A model generated the notes under the pieces. It saw only the letters and a program-made list of their open reading frames with translations, searched no databases and was not told where the DNA came from. Both the position numbers and the translations under genes were made by a program. This document shows positions 13,730 through 25,100 of a DNA stretch of 64,000 bases, one piece after another (positions within the stretch are counted from its first letter, which is position 1; the number at the start of each line of letters is the position of its first letter). Source of the DNA: Rhopalosiphum padi (lineage: Eukaryota > Arthropoda > Insecta > Hemiptera > Aphididae); the NCBI RefSeq assembly GCF_020882245.1, contig NC_083598.1, positions 75,459,714-75,523,713 on the forward strand. The letters are read 5' to 3'.

Positions 13730-15130
13730 ACGTACGTGTCCCCAGCCCCCCCACTTTATGTTTTCGCAATTTTTTTTTACTCGATATTTAGTACGAAATT
13801 TGTACGAATTTGTACGATAAATAAAACAATTTGTACGAATTTATTTTTGCGGTTAAACAAAAATTTGAGTGGGGGGGTTATAGAAACGTTTCTCCAGCCC
13901 CCACCACTCAGGAAATACTTTTTTGCACAAAACACCTATGCAAATATTTAGTACGAAATTTGTACGAATTTGTACGACCGAATAAAAAATTTTTCGAAAA
14001 CACCTTCCCACCGATAAACACATTTTACCCATTTGCCGTTTCCCCAGCCCCCCCACCGCTCAGGAAATACTTTTTTTCACAAAACTCCTATGCAATTATT
14101 TAGTACGAAATTTGTACGAATTTGTACGACCGAATAAAAAATTTTTCGAAAACACCTTCCCACCGATAAACACATTTTACCCATTTGCCGTTTCCCCAGC
14201 CCCCCCACCGCTCAGGAAATACTTTTTTGCACAAAACACCTATGCAAATATTTAGTACGAAATTTGTACGAATTTGTACGACCGAATAAAAAATTTTTCG
14301 AAAACACCTTCCCACCGATAAACACATTTTACCCATTTGCCGTTTCCCCAGCCCCCCCACCGCTCAGGAAATACTTTTTTGCACAAAACACCTATGCAAA
14401 TATTTAGTACGAAATTTGTACGAATTTGTACGACCGAATAAAAAATTTTTCGAAAACACCTTCCCACCGATAAACACATTTTACCCATTTGCCGTTTCCC
14501 CAGCCCCCCCACCGCTCAGGAAATACTTTTTTGCACAAAACACCTATGCAAATATTTAGTACGAAATTTGTACGAATTTGTACGACCGAATAAAAAATTT
14601 TTCGAAAACACCTTCCCACCGATAAACACATTTTACCCATTTGCCGTTTCCCCAGCCCCCCCACCGCTCAGGAAATACTTTTTTGCACAAAACACCTATG
14701 CAAATATTTAGTACGAAATTTGTACGAATTTGTACGACCGAATAAAAAATTTTTCGAAAACACCTTCCCACCGATAAACACATTTTACCCATTTGCCGTT
14801 TCCCCAGCCCCCCCACCGCTCAGGAAATACTTTTTTGCACAAAACACCTATGCAAATATTTAGTACGAAATTTGTACGAATTTGTACGACCGAATAAAAA
14901 ATTTTTCGAAAACACCTTCCCACCGATAAACACATTTTACCCATTTGCCGTTTCCCCAGCCCCCCCACCGCTCAGGAAATACTTTTTTGCACAAAACACC
15001 TATGCAAATATTTAGTACGAAATTTGTACGAATTTGTACGACCGAATAAAAAATTTTTCGAAAACACCTTCCCACCGATAAACACATTTTACCCATTTGC
15101 CGTTTCCCCAGCCCCCCCACCGCTCAGGAA
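13730..15130 (+). repeat. Left inverted arm with tandem 152-bp repeats
   Basis: The outermost about 216 bp form a diverged terminal segment. It is followed by about 7.8 tandem units with a 152-bp period, beginning near 13,948, 14,100, 14,252, 14,404, 14,556, 14,708, 14,860 and 15,012; the last is cut off at the CTCAGGAA junction with the gene. Each unit contains TTTAGTACGAAATTTGTACG, a CGATAAACACATTTTACCC segment and a C-rich CCCCAGCCCCCCCACCG tract. The unit boundary at about 14,080 carries the CACAAAACTCCTATG variant, while the inner ones carry GCACAAAACACCTATG. Confidence 0.9.
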
Positions 15131-15169
15131 AGTAAATGTTATATTCGTGAAGGAAGTGGTTTAAATGCA

Positions 15170-16701
15170 ATGTTTTTGCCAAGTGTGGTTAATTGTATAA
15201 TAAAATGTATGAGACTTTTACCATTGTGGTCGGCTATAATGGTTCCATTTTTTGGGTATGGTGAAACAACGACGAGTTCAGCGGCTGTTGAATCAAGTTT
15301 CAAGAAATTAAAAAATATTACATTTAAACATATGACGTTACCTGTGGATATAGAAGAATTTTTAGAGCATCATATAAAATCACTACAAGGAGCATCACTT
15401 TTTCGATCGACAAGTTATAATAGCCAATCGAGAGCTGTATCTCCAAGTGAAGAGATTCAAGAAAATAATCAAAGTGAAGCTATTGAAAGTGAAGATGCTA
15501 TTATTGTAACCCCTCAAAATATATCAACTCTTATTGATAATTATCCATTATGTGAGACTGGTAATTTTCCAGTGGAAAATGGGTCTCATAAATGCGTGAT
15601 ATGTGATATACCCGTACACGCAATTTCTTCTTGCTCAAGCCACGAATTGGGAAAAGAAGATAGTAGAATATGTAAACAATGCTCCACAAAATCCGCAAAT
15701 ACCAATTTGAGAGACGAAGATGTAGTAACCGAAAGCTGGAATAGGAAGAGCAAAAGACAAAAAACAAATAAATCTTATTTAATGCCAAACCCTCTATTAC
15801 GTCATTTAAATTTAAACAAACCTAAAAAAATAAAATCATTCCCAGTCCTAAAAAATGGATCAAGAGCGGACGAATTAAAAAGTTGTAATATATCGGAAAT
15901 AGGAAATGTAGTACTTACCAATACGTGCGCATTTGACACGCTAGTCTCATTGTTTATGACAGCGTATTGTGATAGTGTAAATTATAAAAAAAATATTGAT
16001 AACATTATAGAAAACAATGTTTTTTTTAATTTCATATTTAATATAATTACTAAAGGAATAACGGCATCAACTTACTTAAGTCGAGCAAAAATAATTATAA
16101 ATTATCTCAATCCAGTACTAAAACCTTTAGAGTATAATACAACGCTAGTCGAATGTGACACTACAATAGCATCGGTCATTAAATCTATGTTGAAGGAAAC
16201 CCCAACAATATTTGAAATCAGTTCTTGTTCGAACTCTGAGTGCAAAAGGCCCACAAGACACCCAGTAACTTACATAACCTATCAAACCTCTAATGAGAAC
16301 ATACAGGATTTGCAAATGTTTTTAAATGAACGAATGGCAACAGAGAGTAATGTATGTAGTTATGGATATTGTACTGGAATGAAAACTTTAACACCGACTC
16401 TTTCAACTGAACATATAGTAATAGAAATTCTATACTGGAATAGTAAGTAATAAATTCAGTTTTTATTTTTTTAAACAAAAATTAATGCATTTTTTGGTAC
16501 ATTTTAGATGACGAAACAACATGTAGTTCAGAAGTTGGTCGCTTAATTGAAATAGAGTTAGGTGATATTCCTCAAGTTTTAACTCATAACGGTTTAACTT
16601 ATGAGATACGAGGTTTAGTCAACTATCGTTGTGGAAATAGTAAGCTAAGAACATCAGTAGGTCATTATAATGCTTACTGCAAACGAGATGGGAAATATTG
16701 A
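15170..16701 (+). CDS. Transposon gene: transposase C-terminal segment fused to a USP-like (C19) protease domain
   Basis: Two exons, 15,170-16,442 and 16,508-16,701, are joined across a 65-bp intron (GTAAGT...TTTTAG) that keeps the frame and gives 488 residues. Residues about 15-75 (PLWSAIM, SSAAVESSFKKLKN, then an EFLEHHIKSLQG-like end) resemble the C-terminal part of insect transposase-like proteins. Residues 142-171 have two Cys pairs (CVIC, CKQC) with intervening His/Cys, like a zinc finger. A basic linker follows. Residues about 245-488 look like a ubiquitin-specific protease fold: a Cys box, NTCAFDTLVSLF, with putative nucleophile Cys253, a CSNSEC-type Cys pair, and a His box, GHYNAYCKRDGKY, with His477. 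The frame stays open upstream of the ATG into the repeat array, so the true start may lie further 5'. A TGA at 16,699 stands where the family normally has Trp before an ELIDD motif. Protease activity is inferred only. Confidence 0.75.
16443..16507 (+). other. Intron of the transposon gene
   Basis: GTAAGT at the 5' end and a T-rich tract ending in TTTTAG at the 3' end give a 65-bp intron. Removing it joins N424 to the downstream frame, which reads open for 63 codons and ends in the His box of the protease-like domain. Without splicing the protein stops two codons past the junction. Confidence 0.8.
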
Positions 16702-16788
16702 GAATTAATAGATGACCAAAAAAAGAAAGCTGTTCCGACGAAAGAGAACACAAAAGTAATTTGTGAATACATTATATATAGTATTTAA
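16702..16788 (+). pseudogene. In-frame continuation of the protease-like domain beyond a TGA
   Basis: After the TGA at 16,699-16,701 the same frame continues ELIDDQKKK... to a TAA at 16,786-16,788, a further 28 codons. The Asp-Asp following the His box is the expected third catalytic-site element of C19 proteases. The TGA therefore probably replaced a Trp codon (TGG to TGA) and trimmed the domain in this copy. Confidence 0.55.
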
Positions 16789-16864
16789 ATTAATTTAATT
16801 TAATTTGAATTTTACTTGTATAATATATATGAGATATTATTATACAAATTATGTATTATAAGTA

Positions 16865-16870
16865 AATAAA
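16865..16870 (+). terminator. Polyadenylation signal AATAAA of the transposon gene
   Basis: A canonical AATAAA lies about 80-160 bp after the two candidate stop codons, in AT-rich DNA inside the element. It fits a polymerase II transcript that ends before the right arm. Confidence 0.5.
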
Positions 16871-17259
16871 GGATGTTTTTTTCACTTAACCTAATCTATT
16901 TTATACACCTTTTTAATGTTGTACAAAATATAATATTACCTAAGAATATTGTGATAAATAATTACATAAACGTGCGCAAAGGATTACAGAGTGTGCCCAA
17001 AAACTTTGATTATAAATCGAAAGTGATGAATAGAATGTAAGTCAAAAATGAAAAATGACTCTGTAGTAATCATAGATGTGTTGGTCAAACATATAAATAA
17101 AATTAATTCCATTTTGAATTCTAAAATTTATAATTAAGTGGTAATTTGCGTAAATGAATACAAGTTTACCAAGTATCGGTTTAAATGTTTAAAATTTGCA
17201 TAAATACTCATAATAATAATTAAAAATTCATGCAAATTTCATAAATATTCTTAATACAT

Positions 17260-17944
17260 TTTCGTACTAAATATTTGCATAGGAGTTTTGTGAAAAAAAG
17301 TATTTCCTGAGCGGTGGGGGGGCTGGGGAAACGGCAAATGGGTAAAATGTGTTTATCGGTGGGAAGGTGTTTTCGAAAAATTTTTTATTCGGTCGTACAA
17401 ATTCGTACAAATTTCGTACTAAATATTTGCATAGGAGTTTTGTGAAAAAAAGTATTTCCTGAGCGGTGGGGGGGCTGGGGAAACGGCAAATGGGTAAAAT
17501 GTGTTTATCGGTGGGAAGGTGTTTTCGAAAAATTTTTTATTCGGTCGTACAAATTCGTACAAATTTCGTACTAAATATTTGCATAGGAGTTTTGTGAAAA
17601 AAAGTATTTCCTGAGCGGTGGGGGGGCTGGGGAAACGGCAAATGGGTAAAATGTGTTTATCGGTGGGAAGGTGTTTTCGAAAAATTTTTTATTCGGTCGT
17701 ACAAATTCGTACAAATTTCGTACTAAATATTTGCATAGGTGTTTTGTGCAAAAAAGTATTTCCTGAGTGGTGGGGGCTGGAGAAACGTTTCTATAACCCC
17801 CCCACTCAAATTTTTGTTTAACCGCAAAAATAAATTCGTACAAATTGTTTTATTTATCGTACAAATTCGTACAAATTTCGTACTAAATATCGAGTAAAAA
17901 AAAATTGCGAAAACATAAAGTGGGGGGGCTGGGGACACGTACGT
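17260..17944 (-). repeat. Right inverted arm with tandem 152-bp repeats
   Basis: Three full 152-bp units plus the terminal segment lie in reverse orientation to the left arm; period starts are near 17,261, 17,413, 17,565 and 17,717. The inner three unit boundaries carry the AGGAGTTTTGTG variant, and only the outermost (about 17,740) has AGGTGTTTTGTGC. The arm is about half the length of the left one. Confidence 0.9.
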
Positions 17945-17953
17945 GATATATAC
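17945..17953 (+). repeat. Target-site duplication, right copy (9 bp)
   Basis: An exact copy of GATATATAC at 13,721-13,729, immediately after the terminal CTGGGGACACGTACGT of the element. Confidence 0.85.
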
Positions 17954-19263
17954 CTACGTTCCGTCCTCGACCGTCAAGTGCAAAATACAGAAACAAACAA
18001 CAACGCGGACAGGTTACAGGCTACTAGCTGATACCTATAAAATCTATACATACATATATATTTATTATTACTATACGCATATATTTTATAAAAGGCTACC
18101 CGCGATTTAAACTTTTCTCGCGCTCGTGCAGCGCAATCCTGTTCCCCGGGGATCATCGATATACGTATATGGTCTACGCGGGATATTATATCACCGCATT
18201 GCGTATACCTGCACAGTTCGTAGCACTATGTTAATAAGTTATATATAGTTACGATGTGTCTATGTGTGTTACGTCTCGGCCGTCGTATTTTGTACACAAT
18301 ATAATACATAGAATGTATACACTTAATTCGTGATATTATAATTATAACAGTGCTCACTAAAAATGCTGTGGAGTAGACGACATTTTTACGCGTTCAGCGT
18401 CGATTTTAATATGTAATCCTCACTTGTGGTACATTTAAAAGGCCCCGTGTTATTGAAATATCGGAGTTGCACGTGGTAATAATCACTTTTAAGAGGTGCC
18501 TAATCGAGTCCTGATAACAAGTATCACTTCAACCAGCAGATTAAAAATATAATCGTTTTTGCTCATGACTCAATAGTAAACAATATAGTATATTTTTAAC
18601 GAAATCGATAGACTTAAATCGTAAGATGATAAAAAAATAAATATGTTTTAATTTACAAAATGTACAATAATGACATTATTAAAAGCAAACTACAGAATTA
18701 TTATAATATCTATGCATACTCCATATATTATACAAAGAAAAAAATGTTTTCGATAATTTAATAAAAACAGAAATAAAACGATTGTGACCATTGAATTATA
18801 TTATACTGTATACATAATCATTATACATTACTATAACTGTCCCCGAACAATTTGTTGTCCGTAAAAAATATATGATTCAAATTGTGTTCAATTCGTTATT
18901 ACTCTACGTGGTAATGGACACTGTCAGTATAAAACCATCTATGACTAACGAATAAAACTTCAACAACTTTTCAAAACTTATTTCATCATTAACTGGCATT
19001 GTGAACATTATCGGCCCACTACCTTATATCACGTCGTATTTCCCACCAGTGCTATTACTTCCTTTTCGCTTAGCATTCTTTCTGACTTTTTTCTTTTTGC
19101 TCGACTATTGAAGGTCGTGACTGGATATCAAATATCCTATAACCTTTCTCAAGAATTGGACTATTAAATATAAAAAAATATTTTTACTAATCCGACTAGT
19201 ATAGATCTAGATATTAGCGAGTTATAATAAAAAAAAACAAGCGAACTCTTCAACTTTATTATA
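17954..19263. other. Intergenic DNA, no gene seen
   Basis: A moderately GC-rich patch at 17.95-18.3 kb and AT-rich DNA afterwards. The minus strand at about 19,020-19,110 reads as a Lys/Glu/Ser-rich stretch that could be a further piece of the neighbouring helicase relic, but I cannot establish this. Confidence 0.45.
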
Positions 19264-20040
19264 TTAATAACATCTGACCCATCGCACGTTGCCGCGATCT
19301 CTCAATGTTTGTGAATACACGATATTATTTGTTTTTCCTTTTGGTGCGTACACAAATAAATCAGAATATTTTCCTATGGGTTTTAAATAGGCTGGCCACA
19401 TACAGTTGTCCATATAAGAAGCATGTAATCTCCAAATCTAACCCACACACTTGCAGCGATTTTCCTTGTGCTTTATTGACGGTCATCATTGCAAAAACGA
19501 GTTGCACCGGAAACTGCAAAGTTTGAATTCAAGTGGCATATCTGTTGGGATCTATGGAATACGTGGTAACAGTACATCTTCCCTCTTGAATTTTCGATTC
19601 AAAATTGTAGCTTTAATGATATTGTTCATCATCTTTTTCTTGTACCGATACAAAGTCGTGATAGATTTATGTTTCAGAAAAATACGACAGGCACGTCAAT
19701 TTGCGATGTAAAAATGTGCGGTCGCGGTGGCATACTTGGAAAATCGAGTGAATTTAAAAATCGCGTTAAGTAATTATTGACAACCTTGCTTTGTTTCATC
19801 ATAGTACCGATAGACTTAAACGTTGTCGTTTCGTCTGATATTCCGTTTTGAATGTTCAAAAATTAATGTCATTAATTTCGTTTTTTGTAGCTGCTATAAT
19901 ATAGCATGTGCACTGAGCCACTGAAAATGTAGTTAATTCCGAATAATATTTGGGAAAATCATTTGAATCAATTCGTCTTTGGATTATGCCATTTTCCAAA
20001 AGGTTGTTGGCAATGTGATATATTGAGCAGATATATCTAT
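19264..20040 (-). pseudogene. Helitron/PIF1-like DNA helicase remnant
   Basis: On the minus strand, fragments in the order expected for the C-terminal half of a PIF1-type helicase (as in Helitron replicases) are spread over three frames: QWLSAHAIL, FLNSLDFPSMPP, ATILNRKF.REDVLLPRIP, IPTDMPLEFK, the signature TVNKAQGKSLQVCGLDLE, GQLYVA and SDLFVYAPKGKT. In-frame stops interrupt it (after HAIL and after LLPRIP), and at least two frameshifts do too (before TVNKAQG and after GQLYVA). The CSRVGK block that should follow GQLYVA is degraded. It ends at a TAA at 19,264-19,266. Helitron helicases unwind DNA for rolling-circle transposition; this copy cannot encode a working protein. Confidence 0.8.
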
Positions 20041-20212
20041 TGCCATCTTCACATTCCCAATATCACTTTGTAATTTAACTATTATTTAAATACTAATAAT
20101 AAAGTAAATCCAATATTTTTGGAAAAAATTATATCAATTTACTGTAAAACTAAAAGTAAAATAAATGACTAATAACTATATCATTAAAAAAAAAAACATA
20201 TCACTTGGTGAT

Positions 20213-20365
20213 AAAGGCTGTAGAACGTTTCCGCTCAGAATCGTTTTTCGTATAACATATGTACATTGTACATCCTTGAATTCAAATTTAGCACACCTGT
20301 AATAATGACCTGCTCGACACTTAATGTACAACAGAGCGGTAATCATTTACCACCATTTTGTATTA
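20213..20365 (+). repeat. Dispersed aphid-type repeat, copy B
   Basis: Shares the CGCTCAGAAT.GTTTTTCGTAT and GAATTCAAATTTA.CACA blocks with 7,735-7,865, same order and strand. It continues with a TGACCTGCTCGACACTTAATG segment that is poorly preserved in the other copy. Confidence 0.6.
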
Positions 20366-22073
20366 TAACAATACTAATTATTTTACTCTTCTACACAAAT
20401 ATATTTTTATTAATTTAGTATTTAACTTATTTGTATTTTGACTCTGAGAATACTTTTAAAAAAAATATATATATATATATATGTATATTAATATTCATGA
20501 ATAGTTAATGTGTGTTACTTTATAAATTGTATTTTTTTCTTTTAAATTATAATAATTATAGTTTGTAATAGGCATTTTTGTTTTATTTTTATTTTTGGTG
20601 ATTATTAATATTGGGATAAACTATAATAGTGTTCTTCGTTATTTGTAATGATTTTTACACCACAATTGAAATACCAACATAAACAATGTTTTTTCTGGAT
20701 TTTTTTGTTTGTTCCAAAAAATTGAAATTTTATTCGTCAAAACGAAAACAAACGTTTTCTTAATTATTATAGTAAATCATCAAAATATTTTACTTTTCAA
20801 ACATTTTAGATATTACATGTATAATTAACAATTAATTATTATAAATTGCAATTTCACATAAATAATTCTATAGCATTAATTGTGTAAATAATGATCGTTA
20901 GTGATATTTAGATTGATTATCGATAATGCAATTGGTTAAACATATCGTGTTAAACAGTTCGGAATAGACTACTGGTAATATATTATATTAAAATCTGTCA
21001 AATGTTTTGTTTCTTTCGTTTTTCGATCATTTGTAAGGTAATAGCTGACGTTTTCAGTCTTCCGCCTATTCTCCACGTAATTTTCTTCCGTGCGATAACC
21101 TTTAAAATATGCTAATATACTTGTGTTGCATTTATCTACTGGTGATAAACATTTTATATTATGATGTATGCGTTTATAATTTATATATTAAATAATTAAC
21201 ATCATAAAGTGCTTAGACGTAGTAGAAGGATAATATCATAAAGCCCTACGAACGCAAAAACGGGAGAAAATACCAATAGTATCTATTACACGTTATAGAA
21301 ACGGCGGCAAAAATCTTGTAAAAGCAAAGCAGAAGAAGAATATCAGTATCTATGATACAAACAATAAGTGTTGGGAAAGTGAATGCAAAAACTAATCATG
21401 CTAGAGATTTTGGTTTTTTTCTTTGAGAAGATGACGATAAAGAAGTGTGGAAACTGGATGGTATATATTATAACGTCCACGCTCTATCGCGTCACCGGAA
21501 CATCCTACATTCACGCGAACATAATGTTATAATAATATAATATATTATATTATACGAGTATATACACGATGCACAGCCGCTAGGTTATTCATAATAATAA
21601 TATGTACACACTACATACTCGAGTGTAACAGAAAAACTACACGTTTTTAGTTTTTTACACTTTTATATTAAAATACGTTGCGATATAGTAAGCCTACATG
21701 TTGTACGGAATTAAAATTTCAGTCGGCCTTTTTCAATAGTGTAAATGAAAAGACTTCAGTCCAATTTATTTTATCGGAAATATCTCGTTTAAATACCACC
21801 CGACAAATTCAGTTTACACCACATGATTTATAATAATATATACGTACCGATATGTACTTATATAATATTAGCGACCGTGGAGTATAATATTTGTACGCAA
21901 AATAAAAAAAAAAACACTTCAAATTTTAAATTACATTTGCACACATTTTTTTTTCTAATGAAACACAAATTATATACGAGAAGAGCTTATATACGTTATA
22001 TATATATATTAAAATAACATCTGAATACAAAATATCCTCCTTGTATGTTTTCTATTTTGAAATTTTCAACCGA
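20366..22073. other. AT-rich DNA 3' of BBS9, includes probable 3' UTR
   Basis: No independent gene recognised. A (TA)n run lies at about 20,465-20,482. On the minus strand an AATAAA (plus-strand TTTATT at 21,765-21,770) lies about 305 bp beyond the BBS9 stop and is a candidate polyadenylation signal. A low-AT stretch at 21.2-21.5 kb was read in all frames without a match. Confidence 0.45.
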
Positions 22074-22120
22074 CTAACTGGTGTAAAAATCTTCTTCGGA
22101 TTCTAGAATAGGTGATACAC
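22074..22120 (-). CDS. BBS9: BBS9 exon 14 (residues 790-804 and stop)
   Basis: A 47-bp terminal exon after a T-rich acceptor (TATTTTCTAG). In phase it reads GVSPILESEEDFYTS and TAG. The acidic-aromatic tail is plausible, but this exon is short and rests on splice signals alone. Confidence 0.6.
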
Positions 22121-25100
22121 CTAGAAAATACAAGACTTTAAATAGAAAAACAGCAGAGGTAATAATAACATAATTACACAATACTTATATTGTTCTATTT
22201 GATAGTTTTACCCGTGTCGTTTGAAACATTAACCATGGAGTGAAAATAATGTACTTATGATACATTTTTTGCACAAATTAATAATTAAACTAATTAATTT
22301 TGCTATTATTGTAAATGTTTTCAAACCACAAAAAGGAACAATACTTGTACATAATGTATCACGTACCTCTCGTGTTTTCTTTTTTCAATTTAACTGGTAA
22401 TTCATCCTTGATAGATGTTATATGTTTTATAACATAATCGATTAATGACCTTAAGCTCATTACAACCTGGGCTGGATCGTCGCTTTGAACATTTAACGTG
22501 ATTTTGTTTCCGACCAAATAGCTCAGCGAATGTAAGACAATGTCTTCCCAGTTCTATTAGCACAAAAAGTTATTAAGAATTAGTGTCGTTTCATAATGGT
22601 TATTTTAATGGAAAATCGTTTAACCAGAAAATTGAGACTCTCGGAAAAGCGATGAAAATATAATATTATATTGATTGTACAATTGTGTTTCAATTGTTAT
22701 TTTGGACTAAAAAATGGTTGAAAATATTAAAGTATCACCTATTATAAATAATTTGGATAATAAAACGGTTTAGTTGGTACTAAGAATAGATACTTTTTTA
22801 ATTTTATCCTATAAGTAATTAAAAACCATAGAGAAGTGTAGGAGAAATTAAATTAAATATATTAAAGTCAAAATAGTCTCCCTATATAGCTCTACTCTGA
22901 ATAGTTTTCAAATACATCATTGATTTATTCACTCTTGCAATTACTTATTTAGTAATATTATTCTAATTTTGATAATAGCCAAAAATCATCAGATATATAA
23001 ATACTCTATTATTCCACAATACGCAAAAATACTTAGTTAATGAAAAGTGAATAATCAAGTAAATGAACTGTAAATTTAACATGAAACTTCAACGATGGAC
23101 AAATCAATAATATAAAAACCAGAAAAATAATAATATTAAAATTATTTTGATGAAAATAATTAATTGTGAGTAGGTATGTAATTAACTTATAGTTTCTATA
23201 TAACGTAATGAAATAATTAAGTTCGAAGAAATAATATTATGGAATATTAATAAATCCTATTATAAAAAAAAAAAAATACCGATATATAGACTGAATAGTA
23301 TTAATTGAAAGATTATACATGTTAAGTACAATTTGGGTAATTTCCTAAGAACAAATTTAAATACCTACATAATTATGCTATATCTTCATTTTTTTACTGC
23401 ATAATTTTAGTAAAAATATTTTGATGAAGTTACCTGATTATCAGTAAAATAAATGACAGTTTCTTTGAATTCTTCGAGCATTTTATCGTTTTTAGAACAC
23501 AGACCAAGCATTGTGACTAAAAGCCTCGATAAAGAGATCAACTGGGAAAATTTCATTTTTAATTCCTAGAAAAAACACAACTGAAACTAATAAAGTAAAA
23601 AAAAAAATTGCGTTTTAAAGCAAAAGCACAACAACAATCTATCAACGCACCTGTTTGATAAATTTAATTTCCGACATTTTCTCCGTTAACGTTTCGTGTG
23701 TATTGTCTATCAATACGTTCAAACCGGACACAGAATGTATTGTATTTTCTTTGAGTTTATTGAACAAACACTTTTGTATGATTCGATACTGCGAACATAA
23801 TAAAGAAATTTCTTCCTAAGGAAAAAAATATAAATTGATTGTGGTTAATATTGATTTATTATGTACTCATATATACGCATAATATGTAAAGTAAAAATAA
23901 TGAAATAAAACACTGAAAAATACTGTTGAGTACTTCAGACTTCTATTATTCAAGAACAATCAATATGATATAATATATTGTTTCTTAAATTATCATATTT
24001 TAGATTCTGGACAAAGCAATGAATGTATTAAGTTTCAATAGTGTGCGTTTTTTTTCGAAAATATGGTTCAATTTTAATCTTTGAGGGTAATTCTGGAAAG
24101 CGAATTTGATTTAGTTTTAATAATTCAGTTTTCGACGTAATTCAAACACGAATATTCATGGATCCTTGAAATTTTCACAAAATATTTTTAACGTTATTTT
24201 CTATCGGTGCAAAAAATGATTTTCAAAATATTTTGACTCTTTTTGAGTTATTCATAGAATTTTAAATCTTACAACTTTCATCTTTCTTTTTAATTTCGGT
24301 ATATTCATTCCTATTCTAGTAAAGAAATATTGAAAATGCATAATCACAACATTTATTTTTTTAAGCGATTAAATTTAGAATTTTGAAAATAATAATTTTT
24401 AGTAACAAATTCATAAAAAATTTCTTTTTATATCTAAGATTTATAAAATGAATACAAGATTCTTCTTAAATTGATCAACCTATAAAAAAATTCTAAAAAA
24501 AAGTCAAATGAATTTATAATGAGCGTCTAAGTTCAAATTTTTACATCATTGCAGATTTACCAATAAAAAAACTTTCCCCTAAAATGGTTTTTGATATTTT
24601 GCTGTAATTAAAAAATAATAATAACCGTAGATGCTGTAGACATTTTCACAAAATAAAATGAAACAAATTATAACCATAAAAAATCTCGTTATGATTATAT
24701 TTCATATTTTAAATTTTAATATTATTTCCAAAATACCTGTACAAATTCTAGTCTTCCTTTAAGCGCTACATGTTCCTCGATCGTTCGATAAAAATCTGCA
24801 ACGGGCATTTCATTTTTATCACAGCGCACAACGCATTTTTTAGTTTTGTAATATTCTCTATGCCTGATAAAAATAATTTTATTTAAAGTCTTAATGATCT
24901 TTATTAAAATCAAACATCAACTATTGATAATACTACTAATTACTATGGTAAACTTTTACATACCTGAACAAAATCTCTTCGATAATTACATTAGCGTATT
25001 CAGGACTCGATGATCGTATTTCGTAAGAACGATTTGCGGGTAATGCAGTAACACAAACATACTTCGGGATACCAGTGATTGTTTGGAAACAGAATTCCGC

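Larger units (their letters stand above)
13730..17944 (+). mobile_element. Foldback-type DNA transposon (Mutator-like), 4,215 bp
   Basis: The element is bounded by perfect 9-bp direct repeats (GATATATAC). It begins ACGTACGTGTCCCCAG and ends with the exact reverse complement. Both long inverted arms are built of tandem 152-bp units, about 1.4 kb on the left and 0.69 kb on the right. The arms enclose about 2.1 kb of unique DNA with a two-exon gene on the plus strand and a polyadenylation signal. Long tandem-repeat arms plus a 9-bp duplication are hallmarks of foldback elements, which in insects are related to Mutator-like elements. The outer about 216 bp of the two arms translate to identical peptides in mirrored frames, so they are nearly or fully identical and the insertion looks recent. 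No catalytic transposase domain is present, so this copy is probably non-autonomous. Confidence 0.88.

Noticed and set aside
14100..15120. Series of identical 86-codon open frames on the minus strand
   Set aside because: They repeat with the 152-bp unit and appear in both orientations in the arms; they are an effect of the tandem repeat, not genes.
13948..15130. Regularly spaced direct repeats as a CRISPR array
   Set aside because: The units are 152 bp, contiguous and without spacers, and are mirrored at 17,260-17,944 as transposon arms.
22359..22361. TGA here as the end of BBS9
   Set aside because: It lies two codons past an excellent donor, and an in-phase exon with a good acceptor exists at 22,120; kept as an alternative only.
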